11,905 nt of DNA, from contig WGAE01000087.1 in assembly GCA_015489185.1 (NCBI GenBank), positions 1 to 11,905 of the forward strand, in the 5' to 3' direction. The notes under the pieces are model-generated. The model was not told the origin of the DNA. It saw only the letters and a program-made list of their open reading frames with translations, and made no database searches. This stretch comes from Campylobacterales bacterium (GTDB lineage: Bacteria; Campylobacterota; Campylobacteria; Campylobacterales; QNZT01). Each line of letters starts with the position of its first letter. Position 1 is the stretch's first letter. Shown in pieces: positions 1 to 7,120 of this stretch. Position numbers and translations under genes: made by a program.

Positions 1-1103
1 CCATCGGCGTACCCGATGCCGATATCGAACCCAAAGCGACCGAAAGTATTGACGCAATTATCACCTTTATCGAACACCTTTTCGAAAAATCATGCGCCTA
101 TACAATCAGTGACGGTGTCTATTTCGATACTTCAAAAGATCCGGAATATCTCTCCCTCTCACACCGTCATGTCGATGAATCACAAAATCTCGCACGAATC
201 GAAACCAACGATGAAAAAAGAGACCCCAAAGACTTCGCCCTCTGGAAATTTTCCAAACCGGATGAACCCGCCTATGAGAGTCCGTGGGGCAAAGGAAGAC
301 CCGGCTGGCACATTGAATGTTCGGCAATGATCAAAAAGTATCTCGCCGCACAGAACAAACCCTATCAGATCGATATCCACGGCGGCGGTGCCGATCTGCT
401 CTTTCCCCATCATGAAAACGAAGCGGCACAGAGCCGGTGTGAATCGGGACAGCATCTTGCCAGATACTGGATGCACAACGGTTTTGTACAGATCGACGGC
501 GAAAAGATGAGCAAATCGCTCGGCAACTCCTTCTTCCTCAAAGACGCATTGAGAGTCTACGACGGCGAAGTGTTGCGATTCTACCTGCTTTCGACCCACT
601 ATCGCGCCGATTTCAACTTCAACGAGACCGATCTGATCGCCTCCAAAAAACGTCTGGACAAACTCTATCGGCTTAAAAAGCGTATCGCCGTTACCGGCGG
701 CTCTGCGGTCGACAAAGCCTTTAAGCAAGCGGTGCTGGAAGCACTGCAGGACGATCTGAATATCGCGCGGGCACTGGCGGCAATGGATGAGATGATCCAA
801 AACGCCAACGAAAAACTCGACGCCGACCCCAAAAACAAAGCCTTCAAAAAAGAGGTCTACGCCAATATCGCCTTTTTAGCGGAGGTGCTCGGCATCGGAA
901 CCAAAGCGCCCCACCTCTACTTTCAGCACGGTATCGACGAAGCGACAAAGCAAAAGATCGAAACGCTGATCGCCAGACGCGCCGAAGCGAAAAAAGCGAA
1001 AGATTTCGCCACAAGCGACGCGATACGCGACGAACTCGAAGCGATGGGCATTCGCATTATGGATACGCCACAGGGTACCGTCTGGGAAAGAAGTGAGCCT
1101 TGA
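1..1103 (+). CDS. cysS: Cysteinyl-tRNA synthetase, 5'-truncated by window edge
   Basis: Class I aminoacyl-tRNA synthetase that charges tRNA-Cys in the cytoplasm. The reading frame is open from base 3 to the TGA at 1101-1103, giving 366 residues; full-length family members have about 460, so roughly 95-100 N-terminal residues, including the HIGH motif and the first zinc-ligand cysteine, lie outside the window. Visible hallmarks are the DFALWK stretch near 232, the GWHIECSAM segment with a zinc-ligand Cys codon at 318-320, the FPHHENE segment (402-422) giving the His and Glu zinc ligands, and the ATP-binding KMSKS loop at 504-518. An internal ATG at 327 could be mistaken for the start, but it lies inside the conserved GWHIECSAM motif, and clear CysRS sequence continues upstream of it. 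The helical anticodon-binding C-terminal region follows. The stop overlaps the next gene by 4 bases, so the two are probably co-transcribed. Confidence 0.97.
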   Translation, partial: IGVPDADIEPKATESIDAIITFIEHLFEKSCAYTISDGVYFDTSKDPEYLSLSHRHVDESQNLARIETNDEKRDPKDFALWKFSKPDEPAYESPWGKGRPGWHIECSAMIKKYLAAQNKPYQIDIHGGGADLLFPHHENEAAQSRCESGQHLARYWMHNGFVQIDGEKMSKSLGNSFFLKDALRVYDGEVLRFYLLSTHYRADFNFNETDLIASKKRLDKLYRLKKRIAVTGGSAVDKAFKQAVLEALQDDLNIARALAAMDEMIQNANEKLDADPKNKAFKKEVYANIAFLAEVLGIGTKAPHLYFQHGIDEATKQKIETLIARRAEAKKAKDFATSDAIRDELEAMGIRIMDTPQGTVWERSEP

Positions 1104-2815
1104 GCGATTTTCTGCGCCTTTTGCAAAACTTCTCCCCCTACTTCAGGGAGTATAAACAGAAACTCTTTCTGGCAATATCCGGGATGATACTCGCTGCGGC
1201 GGGCACCGCACTGACAGCCTATATGATCAAACCGGTACTCGATCGTATCTTTATCGAAAAGAATGAACATCTGCTCTACCTGCTTCCATTTGGACTGGTG
1301 GGAGTATATGCGATCAAGAGTCTGGGAACCTATCTGCAAGCCTACTACTCCGCCTATATCGGGCAGGATATCGTCCGACGCATTCGGGACAAACTGGTAT
1401 CGCGTATCCTCTCGTTTGAAATGCGTTTCTTTCATGAGATGCGCAGCGGTGAGTTGATCAGCCGTACCGTCAACGACGTCGAGCGGGTGCGAAACGTCGT
1501 CTCTTCGATGATTCCGATGATGATCCGCGAACTGCTGACGATTCTTTTTCTGATCGGATATATCATCTATCTAAATCCGAAGATGGCGTTTATCTCTCTT
1601 ATTTTTCTGCCGCTTGCCGCCAAACCCCTCTCGATGCTGGCAAAAAAGATGAAACGTCTCTCAACCTCCTCTCAGGAGATGCTCTCAAACCTGACCGCCC
1701 GCCTGAGTGAAATTTTCAACAATATCGAAATGATCAAAGCCAACAGTGTCGAATCGTTCGAAAGCCGCCGCTTCGCAAAAGAGAACGAAGCGATCTTCAA
1801 AGTCAACATGAAGGCGGTACGCACGACCGAGATCGTCAGTCCCATTATGGAGATGCTCGGCGCTCTCGCCGCTGCGGCGGTCATTATGCTTGGCGGTACG
1901 GAGGTGATCCACGGTCGCCTGAGTGTGGGAAGCTTCTTCTCTTTTCTGACCGCCCTCTTTATGCTCTATACACCGGTCAAGCGCGTTTCGCGTCTCTTTA
2001 ACCAGATTCAGGACGCAATCGCCGCAAATGAACGTATCCAGCAACTCCTTTCCAGAAGCGCGCAGATCTCCGACGGTAATCTTACGTTTGACGAACCGAT
2101 TGATACGGTAACATTTCACAATGTCTCTTTACGTTACGGTGATAAAGAGGCACTGAAGGGAATCGATTTTGTCGTCAGAAGAGGTGAAAAAATCGCACTG
2201 GTCGGTAACAGCGGCGGCGGTAAAAGTTCCATCGTCAATCTGTTACTACGTTTCTACGATCCTGATAAAGGGGAAATTCTTTTCAATAACAAACCGATTG
2301 CTACCCTCTCGCTGGAGAGTCTGCGAAGAGAAATCGCCGTCGTAACACAACGGGTCTATATTCTCAACGATACCGTCGCGGCAAATGTCGCCTACGGACA
2401 ACCGCTCGATGAAACAAGGGTCATCAAGGCACTCAAAGACGCCAACGCCTGGGATTTCATCGAAACACTTCCCGATGGCATTTACACCAAAATCAACGAG
2501 TTTGGTACCAACTTCTCCGGCGGACAGCGACAGCGTATCGCAATCGCCCGTGCGATCTACCGAAATCCGCAAATCTTCATTTTTGACGAAGCAACCAGCG
2601 CACTCGATACCAAAAGTGAACAGAAGATTACGGATGCGATTAATCGCATCGCGAAAGAAAAAATCACTTTCATCATCGCACACAGAATGAACAGTATCGT
2701 CCATGCAGATAAAATCTTTGTACTCAAATCGGGTAAAATTGTCTGTAAAGGCAAAAATAGTGAACTTTTGAAACACTGTAGTGAATTTAAGTTGCTAAAA
2801 GGTTTACAAAAGTAA
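1100..2815 (+). CDS. msbA: MsbA-like ABC exporter (lipid A / lipid flippase family)
   Basis: Half-size ABC exporter of 571 residues, expected to act as an inner-membrane homodimer. By family and position it probably flips the lipid A-core precursor, although related flippases such as PglK have the same architecture. The transmembrane domain spans about residues 20-300 with six hydrophobic helices. The nucleotide-binding domain has Walker A at 369-377 (GNSGGGKSS), Q-loop Gln417, signature FSGGQ at 472-476, Walker B ending in Asp496-Glu497, and switch His528. The start is TTG at 1100: an in-frame TGA at 1094-1096 blocks anything further upstream, and the next ATG (residue 28) would cut into the first membrane helix. 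The start overlaps the cysS stop by 4 bases (TTGA), suggesting translational coupling. The family assignment is firm; the exact substrate is inferred. Confidence 0.9.
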   Translation: MSDFLRLLQNFSPYFREYKQKLFLAISGMILAAAGTALTAYMIKPVLDRIFIEKNEHLLYLLPFGLVGVYAIKSLGTYLQAYYSAYIGQDIVRRIRDKLVSRILSFEMRFFHEMRSGELISRTVNDVERVRNVVSSMIPMMIRELLTILFLIGYIIYLNPKMAFISLIFLPLAAKPLSMLAKKMKRLSTSSQEMLSNLTARLSEIFNNIEMIKANSVESFESRRFAKENEAIFKVNMKAVRTTEIVSPIMEMLGALAAAAVIMLGGTEVIHGRLSVGSFFSFLTALFMLYTPVKRVSRLFNQIQDAIAANERIQQLLSRSAQISDGNLTFDEPIDTVTFHNVSLRYGDKEALKGIDFVVRRGEKIALVGNSGGGKSSIVNLLLRFYDPDKGEILFNNKPIATLSLESLRREIAVVTQRVYILNDTVAANVAYGQPLDETRVIKALKDANAWDFIETLPDGIYTKINEFGTNFSGGQRQRIAIARAIYRNPQIFIFDEATSALDTKSEQKITDAINRIAKEKITFIIAHRMNSIVHADKIFVLKSGKIVCKGKNSELLKHCSEFKLLKGLQK

Positions 2816-2831
2816 AGTTTTTATGTATACT
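2803..2831 (+). promoter_or_regulatory. Candidate sigma-70 promoter for the two-gene unit at 2887-4615
   Basis: TTTACA at 2803-2808 (5 of 6 matches to TTGACA) and TATACT at 2826-2831 (5 of 6 matches to TATAAT) are separated by exactly 17 bases, and a TG dinucleotide directly precedes the -10. The -35 lies in the last codons of msbA. Transcription would start around 2837-2839, leaving an untranslated leader of about 50 bases before the ATG at 2887. Read from sequence only; activity is not shown. Confidence 0.5.
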
Positions 2832-2848
2832 CTTTTTATAAGCTTAAG

Positions 2849-2865
2849 TCGATCGCATAGATCGA
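2849..2865 (+). repeat. Short inverted repeat in the predicted 5' leader
   Basis: TCGATC and GATCGA form a perfect 6-base inverted repeat around a 5-base loop (GCATA), between the candidate promoter and the ribosome binding site. With AAG (2846-2848) facing CTT (2868-2870), the stem could lengthen past a two-base bulge. It could be an mRNA hairpin or a repressor half-site pair; nothing here distinguishes these from chance. Confidence 0.3.
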
Positions 2866-2886
2866 AACTTTTAAAAAGAGGTTTTC

Positions 2887-3693
2887 ATGACAAGCAAAGA
2901 TGTACTCTTCTTCGGTCTGCTCTTACTACTGTTGCTTGTCACTTCATGTATCGGTTATTTCTGGGATCGGTACAATCCCGAAATTGTTACCGTAACATCT
3001 CCGGCACCGACAACACTCGCACAGGTCGAAACGACAGCACTCAAACCGAAAGAGACCAATACATCACCTTTTATACGACAGATCCCGATCACCACGCTGC
3101 AAACTGTCACAGATGAAACGAACAGATCGCAAAGCGTCAAAACTACTGCCTCCGTTCATTCGATCCAACCGAAAAAAGAGACCGGGATGCCGACGGAAAT
3201 CACTTCCAAACAAAGTTCATCCAAACAACACCCCCTCAGAGAGAAGCGTATTGCTTCAGACAAAAAGCGACATAAAACAAAACGGCATATCACCGTCACA
3301 CACAAAGCACAACACATTGAGAAAGCGTCGCATCGTAAAACCGCATTTGCGAAAGTAAAACCGAAACGAAAAGTGGAGATCGAATCAGTCCTGGATACGC
3401 GAGAATTATCGATCGATCACAACGCAAAACTTTCCCCCGCGCTCCGGACATACCTCTCGACAATCGCACATAAAGCGTATCGGGACTCACATCTTAAGAT
3501 CAGACTTGTCACTTCCGACATTGACGAACGATCCAGAATCTTTTTACAAAAGATCCGACGCTATCTGATTGCTCGGGGTGCGGCGGCGAAACAAATTGAA
3601 CTGAAAATTAAACGAAAAAAGCAAAATCGGAAATATGTCGTTTCCAACCAAAAAAGAGATACCATAGAAGTCTCATTAATCGAAAGGATATAA
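2887..3693 (+). CDS. Basic membrane- or lipid-anchored protein with divergent OmpA-like C-terminus, function unknown
   Basis: I do not recognise this 268-residue protein by name. Residues 6-24 form one strongly hydrophobic segment ending in VTSC (Cys21), which fits a lipobox but could equally be an uncleaved anchor. Residues 35-165 are low-complexity, rich in Thr, Ser, Lys, Arg, His and Gln with scattered prolines, and probably disordered. The protein has about 31 Lys and 22 Arg against about 25 acidic residues. Residues 164-268 look folded: a strand, a helix (LSPALRTYLSTIAHKAY), a strand (LKIRLVTSD), a helix (QKIRRYLIARG) then AAKQIELK, and a final strand (TIEVSLIE). That order resembles the OmpA/MotB peptidoglycan-binding fold, but the loop carrying the binding residues is shortened and poorly conserved. 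The start has a good ribosome site (AAAGAGG, 2874-2880) and a candidate promoter upstream. The next gene begins 4 bases after its stop. Confidence 0.75.
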   Translation: MTSKDVLFFGLLLLLLLVTSCIGYFWDRYNPEIVTVTSPAPTTLAQVETTALKPKETNTSPFIRQIPITTLQTVTDETNRSQSVKTTASVHSIQPKKETGMPTEITSKQSSSKQHPLREKRIASDKKRHKTKRHITVTHKAQHIEKASHRKTAFAKVKPKRKVEIESVLDTRELSIDHNAKLSPALRTYLSTIAHKAYRDSHLKIRLVTSDIDERSRIFLQKIRRYLIARGAAAKQIELKIKRKKQNRKYVVSNQKRDTIEVSLIERI

Positions 3694-3697
3694 GCGT

Positions 3698-4615
3698 ATG
3701 ACACTGCTTGAAATCATTGCCAAAATCACCCTCTGTCTGGTACTGGCGGCTGCTCTGGGATTTATCGTCGGATGGCTCTTTTCGACGATTCTTCGGCGGG
3801 AAAAGGAGGATGAGAAGTATCAGGAACTGTATGAAAAGTATGAGCAAAAACGTCATGAAGTCGTTCAGCTGGAAGAGGAGCTGAGCCTCAAAAACAGTAC
3901 GATCGAGCAGCTGGAGACCAAATATGAAAACTGTGAACGTGAACGCCTCAGTGCACGGCTCGATGAAAAGGATTGTAAAAAATTTGAAAAAGTGATCGAA
4001 GAGTTACGTGCGGAAAATGAGATGCTCATTTCACAAATCAAAGAGCAAAAACTCTGCGAAGATGAAAATGAGATGCTTAAAAGCGAACTGCAGATCCTCG
4101 AAGAGGAAAAAGAGAAGCTTCTCTCTGAAATCGAAAACTGCGGTGAATTTCGCGAAAATTACAAAAATTTGATTATGGAGATTGAAGCGCTCAAAAGCGA
4201 AAAAGAGAAACTCCTCGCTGAACGTGCCGAATTAAAAGATACACAGGAAATCGATGCAGAAGAAGAGCAGACCATGCGTCTCTTCGTTCCCGAAGAGATC
4301 GGCGGAAGCGAGATACTCGAGAAGATCAAAGAGGATGTATTGATACTCAAAGAGCAGGTCAGAAATATCAAAGAGGAGCGCGACCGATACAAAGCGCAGC
4401 TGGAGCGTATGCATAAAAAACTGGAACAGAAAAAAAGAGCGCTCAAAGCGTGCAAAGCCGCCGCAAAAGCAACGGCAAAACAGAAAAAACAAAAAAGTGA
4501 TATCGACCACATTTATGATATAGCGGGAAAACTGGAAGCAGAGGGTGAACATCATATTGAAATCAAATCGCTTACCCAACTGATCAAAGATACCCTGGAT
4601 GACCTCAAAAAATAG
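3698..4615 (+). CDS. Membrane-anchored coiled-coil protein, function unknown
   Basis: Unrecognised 305-residue protein. Residues 7-31 make a single membrane helix followed by Arg33-Arg34, so the positive-inside rule suggests that the long C-terminal part faces the cytoplasm; several scattered cysteines fit that. Residues 36-190 are almost pure Glu/Lys/Leu heptad-like sequence, a predicted long coiled coil. A short break (about 185-203, with RLFVPEEIGG) is followed by a second coiled coil (205-250), a basic Lys/Ala-rich patch (240-267) and a charged helical tail (268-305). ENEML recurs at 106 and 123, and KEKLL at 138 and 169. The start has AAAGGA nine bases upstream and lies 4 bases after the previous stop, so the two genes are probably co-expressed. 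Long coiled coils attract false homologies to SMC-type and myosin-like proteins, so no function is assigned. Confidence 0.78.
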   Translation: MTLLEIIAKITLCLVLAAALGFIVGWLFSTILRREKEDEKYQELYEKYEQKRHEVVQLEEELSLKNSTIEQLETKYENCERERLSARLDEKDCKKFEKVIEELRAENEMLISQIKEQKLCEDENEMLKSELQILEEEKEKLLSEIENCGEFRENYKNLIMEIEALKSEKEKLLAERAELKDTQEIDAEEEQTMRLFVPEEIGGSEILEKIKEDVLILKEQVRNIKEERDRYKAQLERMHKKLEQKKRALKACKAAAKATAKQKKQKSDIDHIYDIAGKLEAEGEHHIEIKSLTQLIKDTLDDLKK

Positions 4616-4633
4616 CCCCTTCCCCCTCTCTTC

Positions 4634-4649
4634 GGGCGGTTAACCGCCC
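4634..4649 (+). terminator. GC-rich perfect hairpin, possible terminator without U-tract
   Basis: GGGCGGTTAACCGCCC is a perfect 16-base palindrome (6-base all-GC stem around TTAA) 18 bases after the stop of the coiled-coil gene and before the pyrD promoter element. Position and stability suggest that it ends the upstream transcript. No run of T follows within the next 10 bases on the + strand, nor on the minus strand, so it is not a textbook intrinsic terminator. It could also be a dispersed palindromic repeat or a protein-binding site. Confidence 0.4.
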
Positions 4650-4676
4650 TGCTATAGCTCTGTTTAATAATATATT

Positions 4677-4684
4677 TGTATAAT
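4677..4684 (+). promoter_or_regulatory. Candidate sigma-70 promoter -10 element for the pyrD operon
   Basis: A perfect TATAAT at 4679-4684 is preceded directly by TG and by an AT-rich stretch (4662-4676). No convincing -35 hexamer lies 16-18 bases upstream. This matches what is known of housekeeping promoters in Campylobacter and Helicobacter, where a strong -10 with upstream AT-rich sequence replaces the -35 box. Transcription would start near 4691, about 25 bases before pyrD. Confidence 0.55.
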
Positions 4685-4715
4685 CTTTCTTTTAAAAACC
4701 ATACGGTAGTGAAAG

Positions 4716-5774
4716 ATGCAATATAACGATCTGAAAAAGTATATTTACAAACTCGATCCCGAAACCGCGCACAATCTTGTAGAGTTCGGCGTACATACTA
4801 TCGACAATATTGCACCGTTTCTCTTCTCATGGCTGAGAAGTAAATACACAGTAACCGACACGCGTCTTTCACAACATATTTTCGGTGTTACTTTCCCAAA
4901 CCCCGTCGGTATGGCTGCGGGATTTGACAAAAACGCGACGATGATCCCCTTTCTCGAGGCACTCGGATTCGGTTTTATTGAATACGGTACCGTCACCCCG
5001 CGTCCGCAGGAGGGTAATCCCAAACCCCGTCTTTTTCGCTTTCCCGAACATGAATCGCTCCAGAACGCGATGGGATTCAATAACGACGGTATGACGAAAA
5101 TCAAAGCGAGAGTCGAAAAACTCTACCCCTACACAATCCCACTGGGAGCGAATATCGGTAAAAACAAAACAACGACCGAATCGGAGGCGATCAAAGATTA
5201 CGAAATGCTGATCGAAACGTTTCGTGATCTGAGCGACTATATCGTCATCAATATCTCCTCTCCGAACACGCCGGGACTACGCGATCTGCAGAATGAAACA
5301 TTCATCAAAGAGCTCTTTACACTTGCAACATCGATGACCGATAAACCGGTACTTTTAAAAATCGCACCGGATCTGGAGAGTGGTAACGCGATCGCACTCT
5401 GCGCAATCGCTCTTGAAAACGGTGCACATGGGATTATTGCGACCAATACCACCATCGATTACAGTCTGCTGCCCGACGCCAAAGGTTACGGCGGTATCAG
5501 CGGTAAAGTACTGCAAGAGAAGAGTTTCCGGCTTTTCGACAAAATTGCCGAAACCTTTTACAACGATACAACACTTATCTCCGTCGGCGGAATCGACAGT
5601 GCAGAGGAAGCATACAGACGCATCAGAGCGGGTGCGAGCCTCGTGCAGGTCTTCAGCGCTTTCATTTTCAAAGGTCCTTCTCTCGCAAAAGAGATCAACG
5701 AAGGATTGATCCGTCTGATCGAACGGGACGGATTTAACCATATCAGTGAAGCAGTCGGAGCGGATCGTTCATGA
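4716..5774 (+). CDS. pyrD: Dihydroorotate dehydrogenase, class 2 (quinone-dependent)
   Basis: Oxidises dihydroorotate to orotate in pyrimidine synthesis, passing electrons through FMN to the membrane quinone pool. The 352 residues include the class 2 N-terminal helical extension (about residues 1-45) that docks on the inner membrane. The FMN barrel follows, with AAGFDK at 67-72, the NISSPNTPG active-site loop from 179 with catalytic base Ser182 (a serine marks class 2; class 1 uses cysteine), and the phosphate-binding VGGI at 290-293. The length is normal for the class. The start is ATG at 4716, preceded by a weak purine-rich site (GTGAAAG) and a TATAAT element about 32 bases upstream. It is the first gene of the operon running to 11555, and its stop overlaps the next start as ATGA. 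Confidence 0.97.
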   Translation: MQYNDLKKYIYKLDPETAHNLVEFGVHTIDNIAPFLFSWLRSKYTVTDTRLSQHIFGVTFPNPVGMAAGFDKNATMIPFLEALGFGFIEYGTVTPRPQEGNPKPRLFRFPEHESLQNAMGFNNDGMTKIKARVEKLYPYTIPLGANIGKNKTTTESEAIKDYEMLIETFRDLSDYIVINISSPNTPGLRDLQNETFIKELFTLATSMTDKPVLLKIAPDLESGNAIALCAIALENGAHGIIATNTTIDYSLLPDAKGYGGISGKVLQEKSFRLFDKIAETFYNDTTLISVGGIDSAEEAYRRIRAGASLVQVFSAFIFKGPSLAKEINEGLIRLIERDGFNHISEAVGADRS

Positions 5775-7120
5775 AATATTTTTTATTTTTGATATCACTA
5801 CTAACATTTTTGACAGGAGTTTGCATGGGGTCTACCCTTCCAAAATATTATACCCACACACTCGATAACGGATTGGAGATACTCGTCATTCCGATGAAGA
5901 ACAATTCCAACGTCATCACGACCGATATTTTCTACAAAGTCGGAAGCGGCGACGAAGTGATGGGCAAAAGCGGTATCGCCCATATGCTCGAACATCTCAA
6001 CTTCAAATCGACCAAACATCTCAAAGCGGGTGAATTCGACGAGATCGTCAAAAGTTTCGGCGGTGTGGACAACGCCTCCACCGGGTTTGACTATACCCAG
6101 TATTTTATCAAATCGGCTTCGAAGAATCTGGGCAAATCACTTGAACTCTTCGCCGAACTGATGGCAAATTTGAGTCTCAAAGAGGAGGAGTTCCAGCCTG
6201 AACGCAATGTCGTACTCGAAGAGCGACGCTGGCGTACCGACAACAACCCGTTCGGATATCTCTATTTCCGGCTTTTTAACAACGCCTATATCTACCACTC
6301 CTACCACTGGACGCCGATCGGTTTTGTGGAAGATATCAAACACTGGACGATCGACGATATTCGCGCCTTTCACAAGATGTACTACCAGCCCAAAAACGCC
6401 ATTCTCGTCGTTGCGGGCGATATCGACCCGCAAACCGTTTTTGAGGAGGCGAAAAAGGCGTTCGGCAAGATCAAAAACAGCGGTCCGATCGCCCGCAACC
6501 ATCAGGTCGAACCGGTGCAGGACGGCGCCAAACGGATCGAGATCGACAAAGAGTCGGAAGTCGAAATGCTCGCGATCGCCTTTCATATTCCCGATTTCAA
6601 AAGTCCCGATCAGGTCGCACTCTCCGCAATGAGCGAACTGCTTAGCAGCGGCAAAAGCAGTCGTCTGAACGCCCTGCTGATCGACAAGATGCGCCTGGTC
6701 AACTCTATTTCGGCATACAATATGGAGACCAAACATCCGGGTATTTTCCTCTTTCTTGCGGTCTGTAATCCCGGTATAAAAGCGGAAGATGTCGAGACCG
6801 TGATCTGGCAGGAGATCGAAAAACTCAAAACAGAGCTTGTCGAAAAAGAGGAACTCGACAAAGTCAAACTCAACACAAAATCAGATTTCATCTTCAGCAT
6901 GCAGGACTCCCAGACACTGGTCAATATTTTCGGCGGATACGCCGCAAAAGGAGACCTTGAACCGCTGCTGCATTATGAAGAGCGGCTCAGTAAACTGACA
7001 CCCGAAACAATTCGGGAAGTCGCCCGTAAATATTTTACGAAAAAGAACAGTACGACCGTGATCTTACGAAAACTGCATCATGAAGAGAAAACGAGAGAAA
7101 CTAAAAAGGATCAGCAATGA
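5771..7120 (+). CDS. Exported M16 family zinc metallopeptidase
   Basis: Insulinase/pitrilysin-type (M16) zinc peptidase of 449 residues, the size of a single M16B-like subunit with two tandem homologous domains. An N-terminal signal segment (about residues 1-20) puts it in the periplasm. It carries the inverted zinc motif HMLEH at 71-75 (His71 and His75 ligands, Glu74 catalytic). Downstream, ERNVVLEE at 144-151 supplies the supporting Glu144 and the third ligand Glu151, spaced as in pitrilysin. All catalytic residues are present, so this is an active-type subunit. M16B enzymes usually need a second, non-catalytic subunit; none lies beside it, so it may be a homodimer or the partner may be encoded elsewhere. 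It overlaps pyrD and dapA by 4 bases each. Substrate unknown. The same gene between pyrD and dapA is, as I recall, characteristic of Campylobacterota. Confidence 0.93.
   Translation: MKYFLFLISLLTFLTGVCMGSTLPKYYTHTLDNGLEILVIPMKNNSNVITTDIFYKVGSGDEVMGKSGIAHMLEHLNFKSTKHLKAGEFDEIVKSFGGVDNASTGFDYTQYFIKSASKNLGKSLELFAELMANLSLKEEEFQPERNVVLEERRWRTDNNPFGYLYFRLFNNAYIYHSYHWTPIGFVEDIKHWTIDDIRAFHKMYYQPKNAILVVAGDIDPQTVFEEAKKAFGKIKNSGPIARNHQVEPVQDGAKRIEIDKESEVEMLAIAFHIPDFKSPDQVALSAMSELLSSGKSSRLNALLIDKMRLVNSISAYNMETKHPGIFLFLAVCNPGIKAEDVETVIWQEIEKLKTELVEKEELDKVKLNTKSDFIFSMQDSQTLVNIFGGYAAKGDLEPLLHYEERLSKLTPETIREVARKYFTKKNSTTVILRKLHHEEKTRETKKDQQ

Noticed and set aside
180..800. Open frame of 206 codons on the minus strand
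   Set aside because: Lies entirely antisense to the conserved core of cysS, with no recognisable motif and no ribosome site context.
2823..3116. Alternative + strand frame of 97 codons in front of and inside the basic protein gene
   Set aside because: Its ATG lies within or before the predicted -10 element and lacks a ribosome site, while the competing frame at 2887 has a good site, an export segment and a longer product.
4159..4579. Two hydrophobic minus-strand frames antisense to the coiled-coil gene
   Set aside because: Antisense of Glu/Lys-rich codons automatically reads as Phe/Ser/Leu-rich 'membrane' sequence; there is no independent support.
3698..4615. SMC- or Rad50-like ATPase for the coiled-coil protein
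   Set aside because: There is no Walker A or signature motif; similarity would come only from coiled-coil composition.
6137..6736. Open frame of 199 codons on the minus strand
   Set aside because: Antisense to the M16 peptidase; composition is that of a shadow frame.
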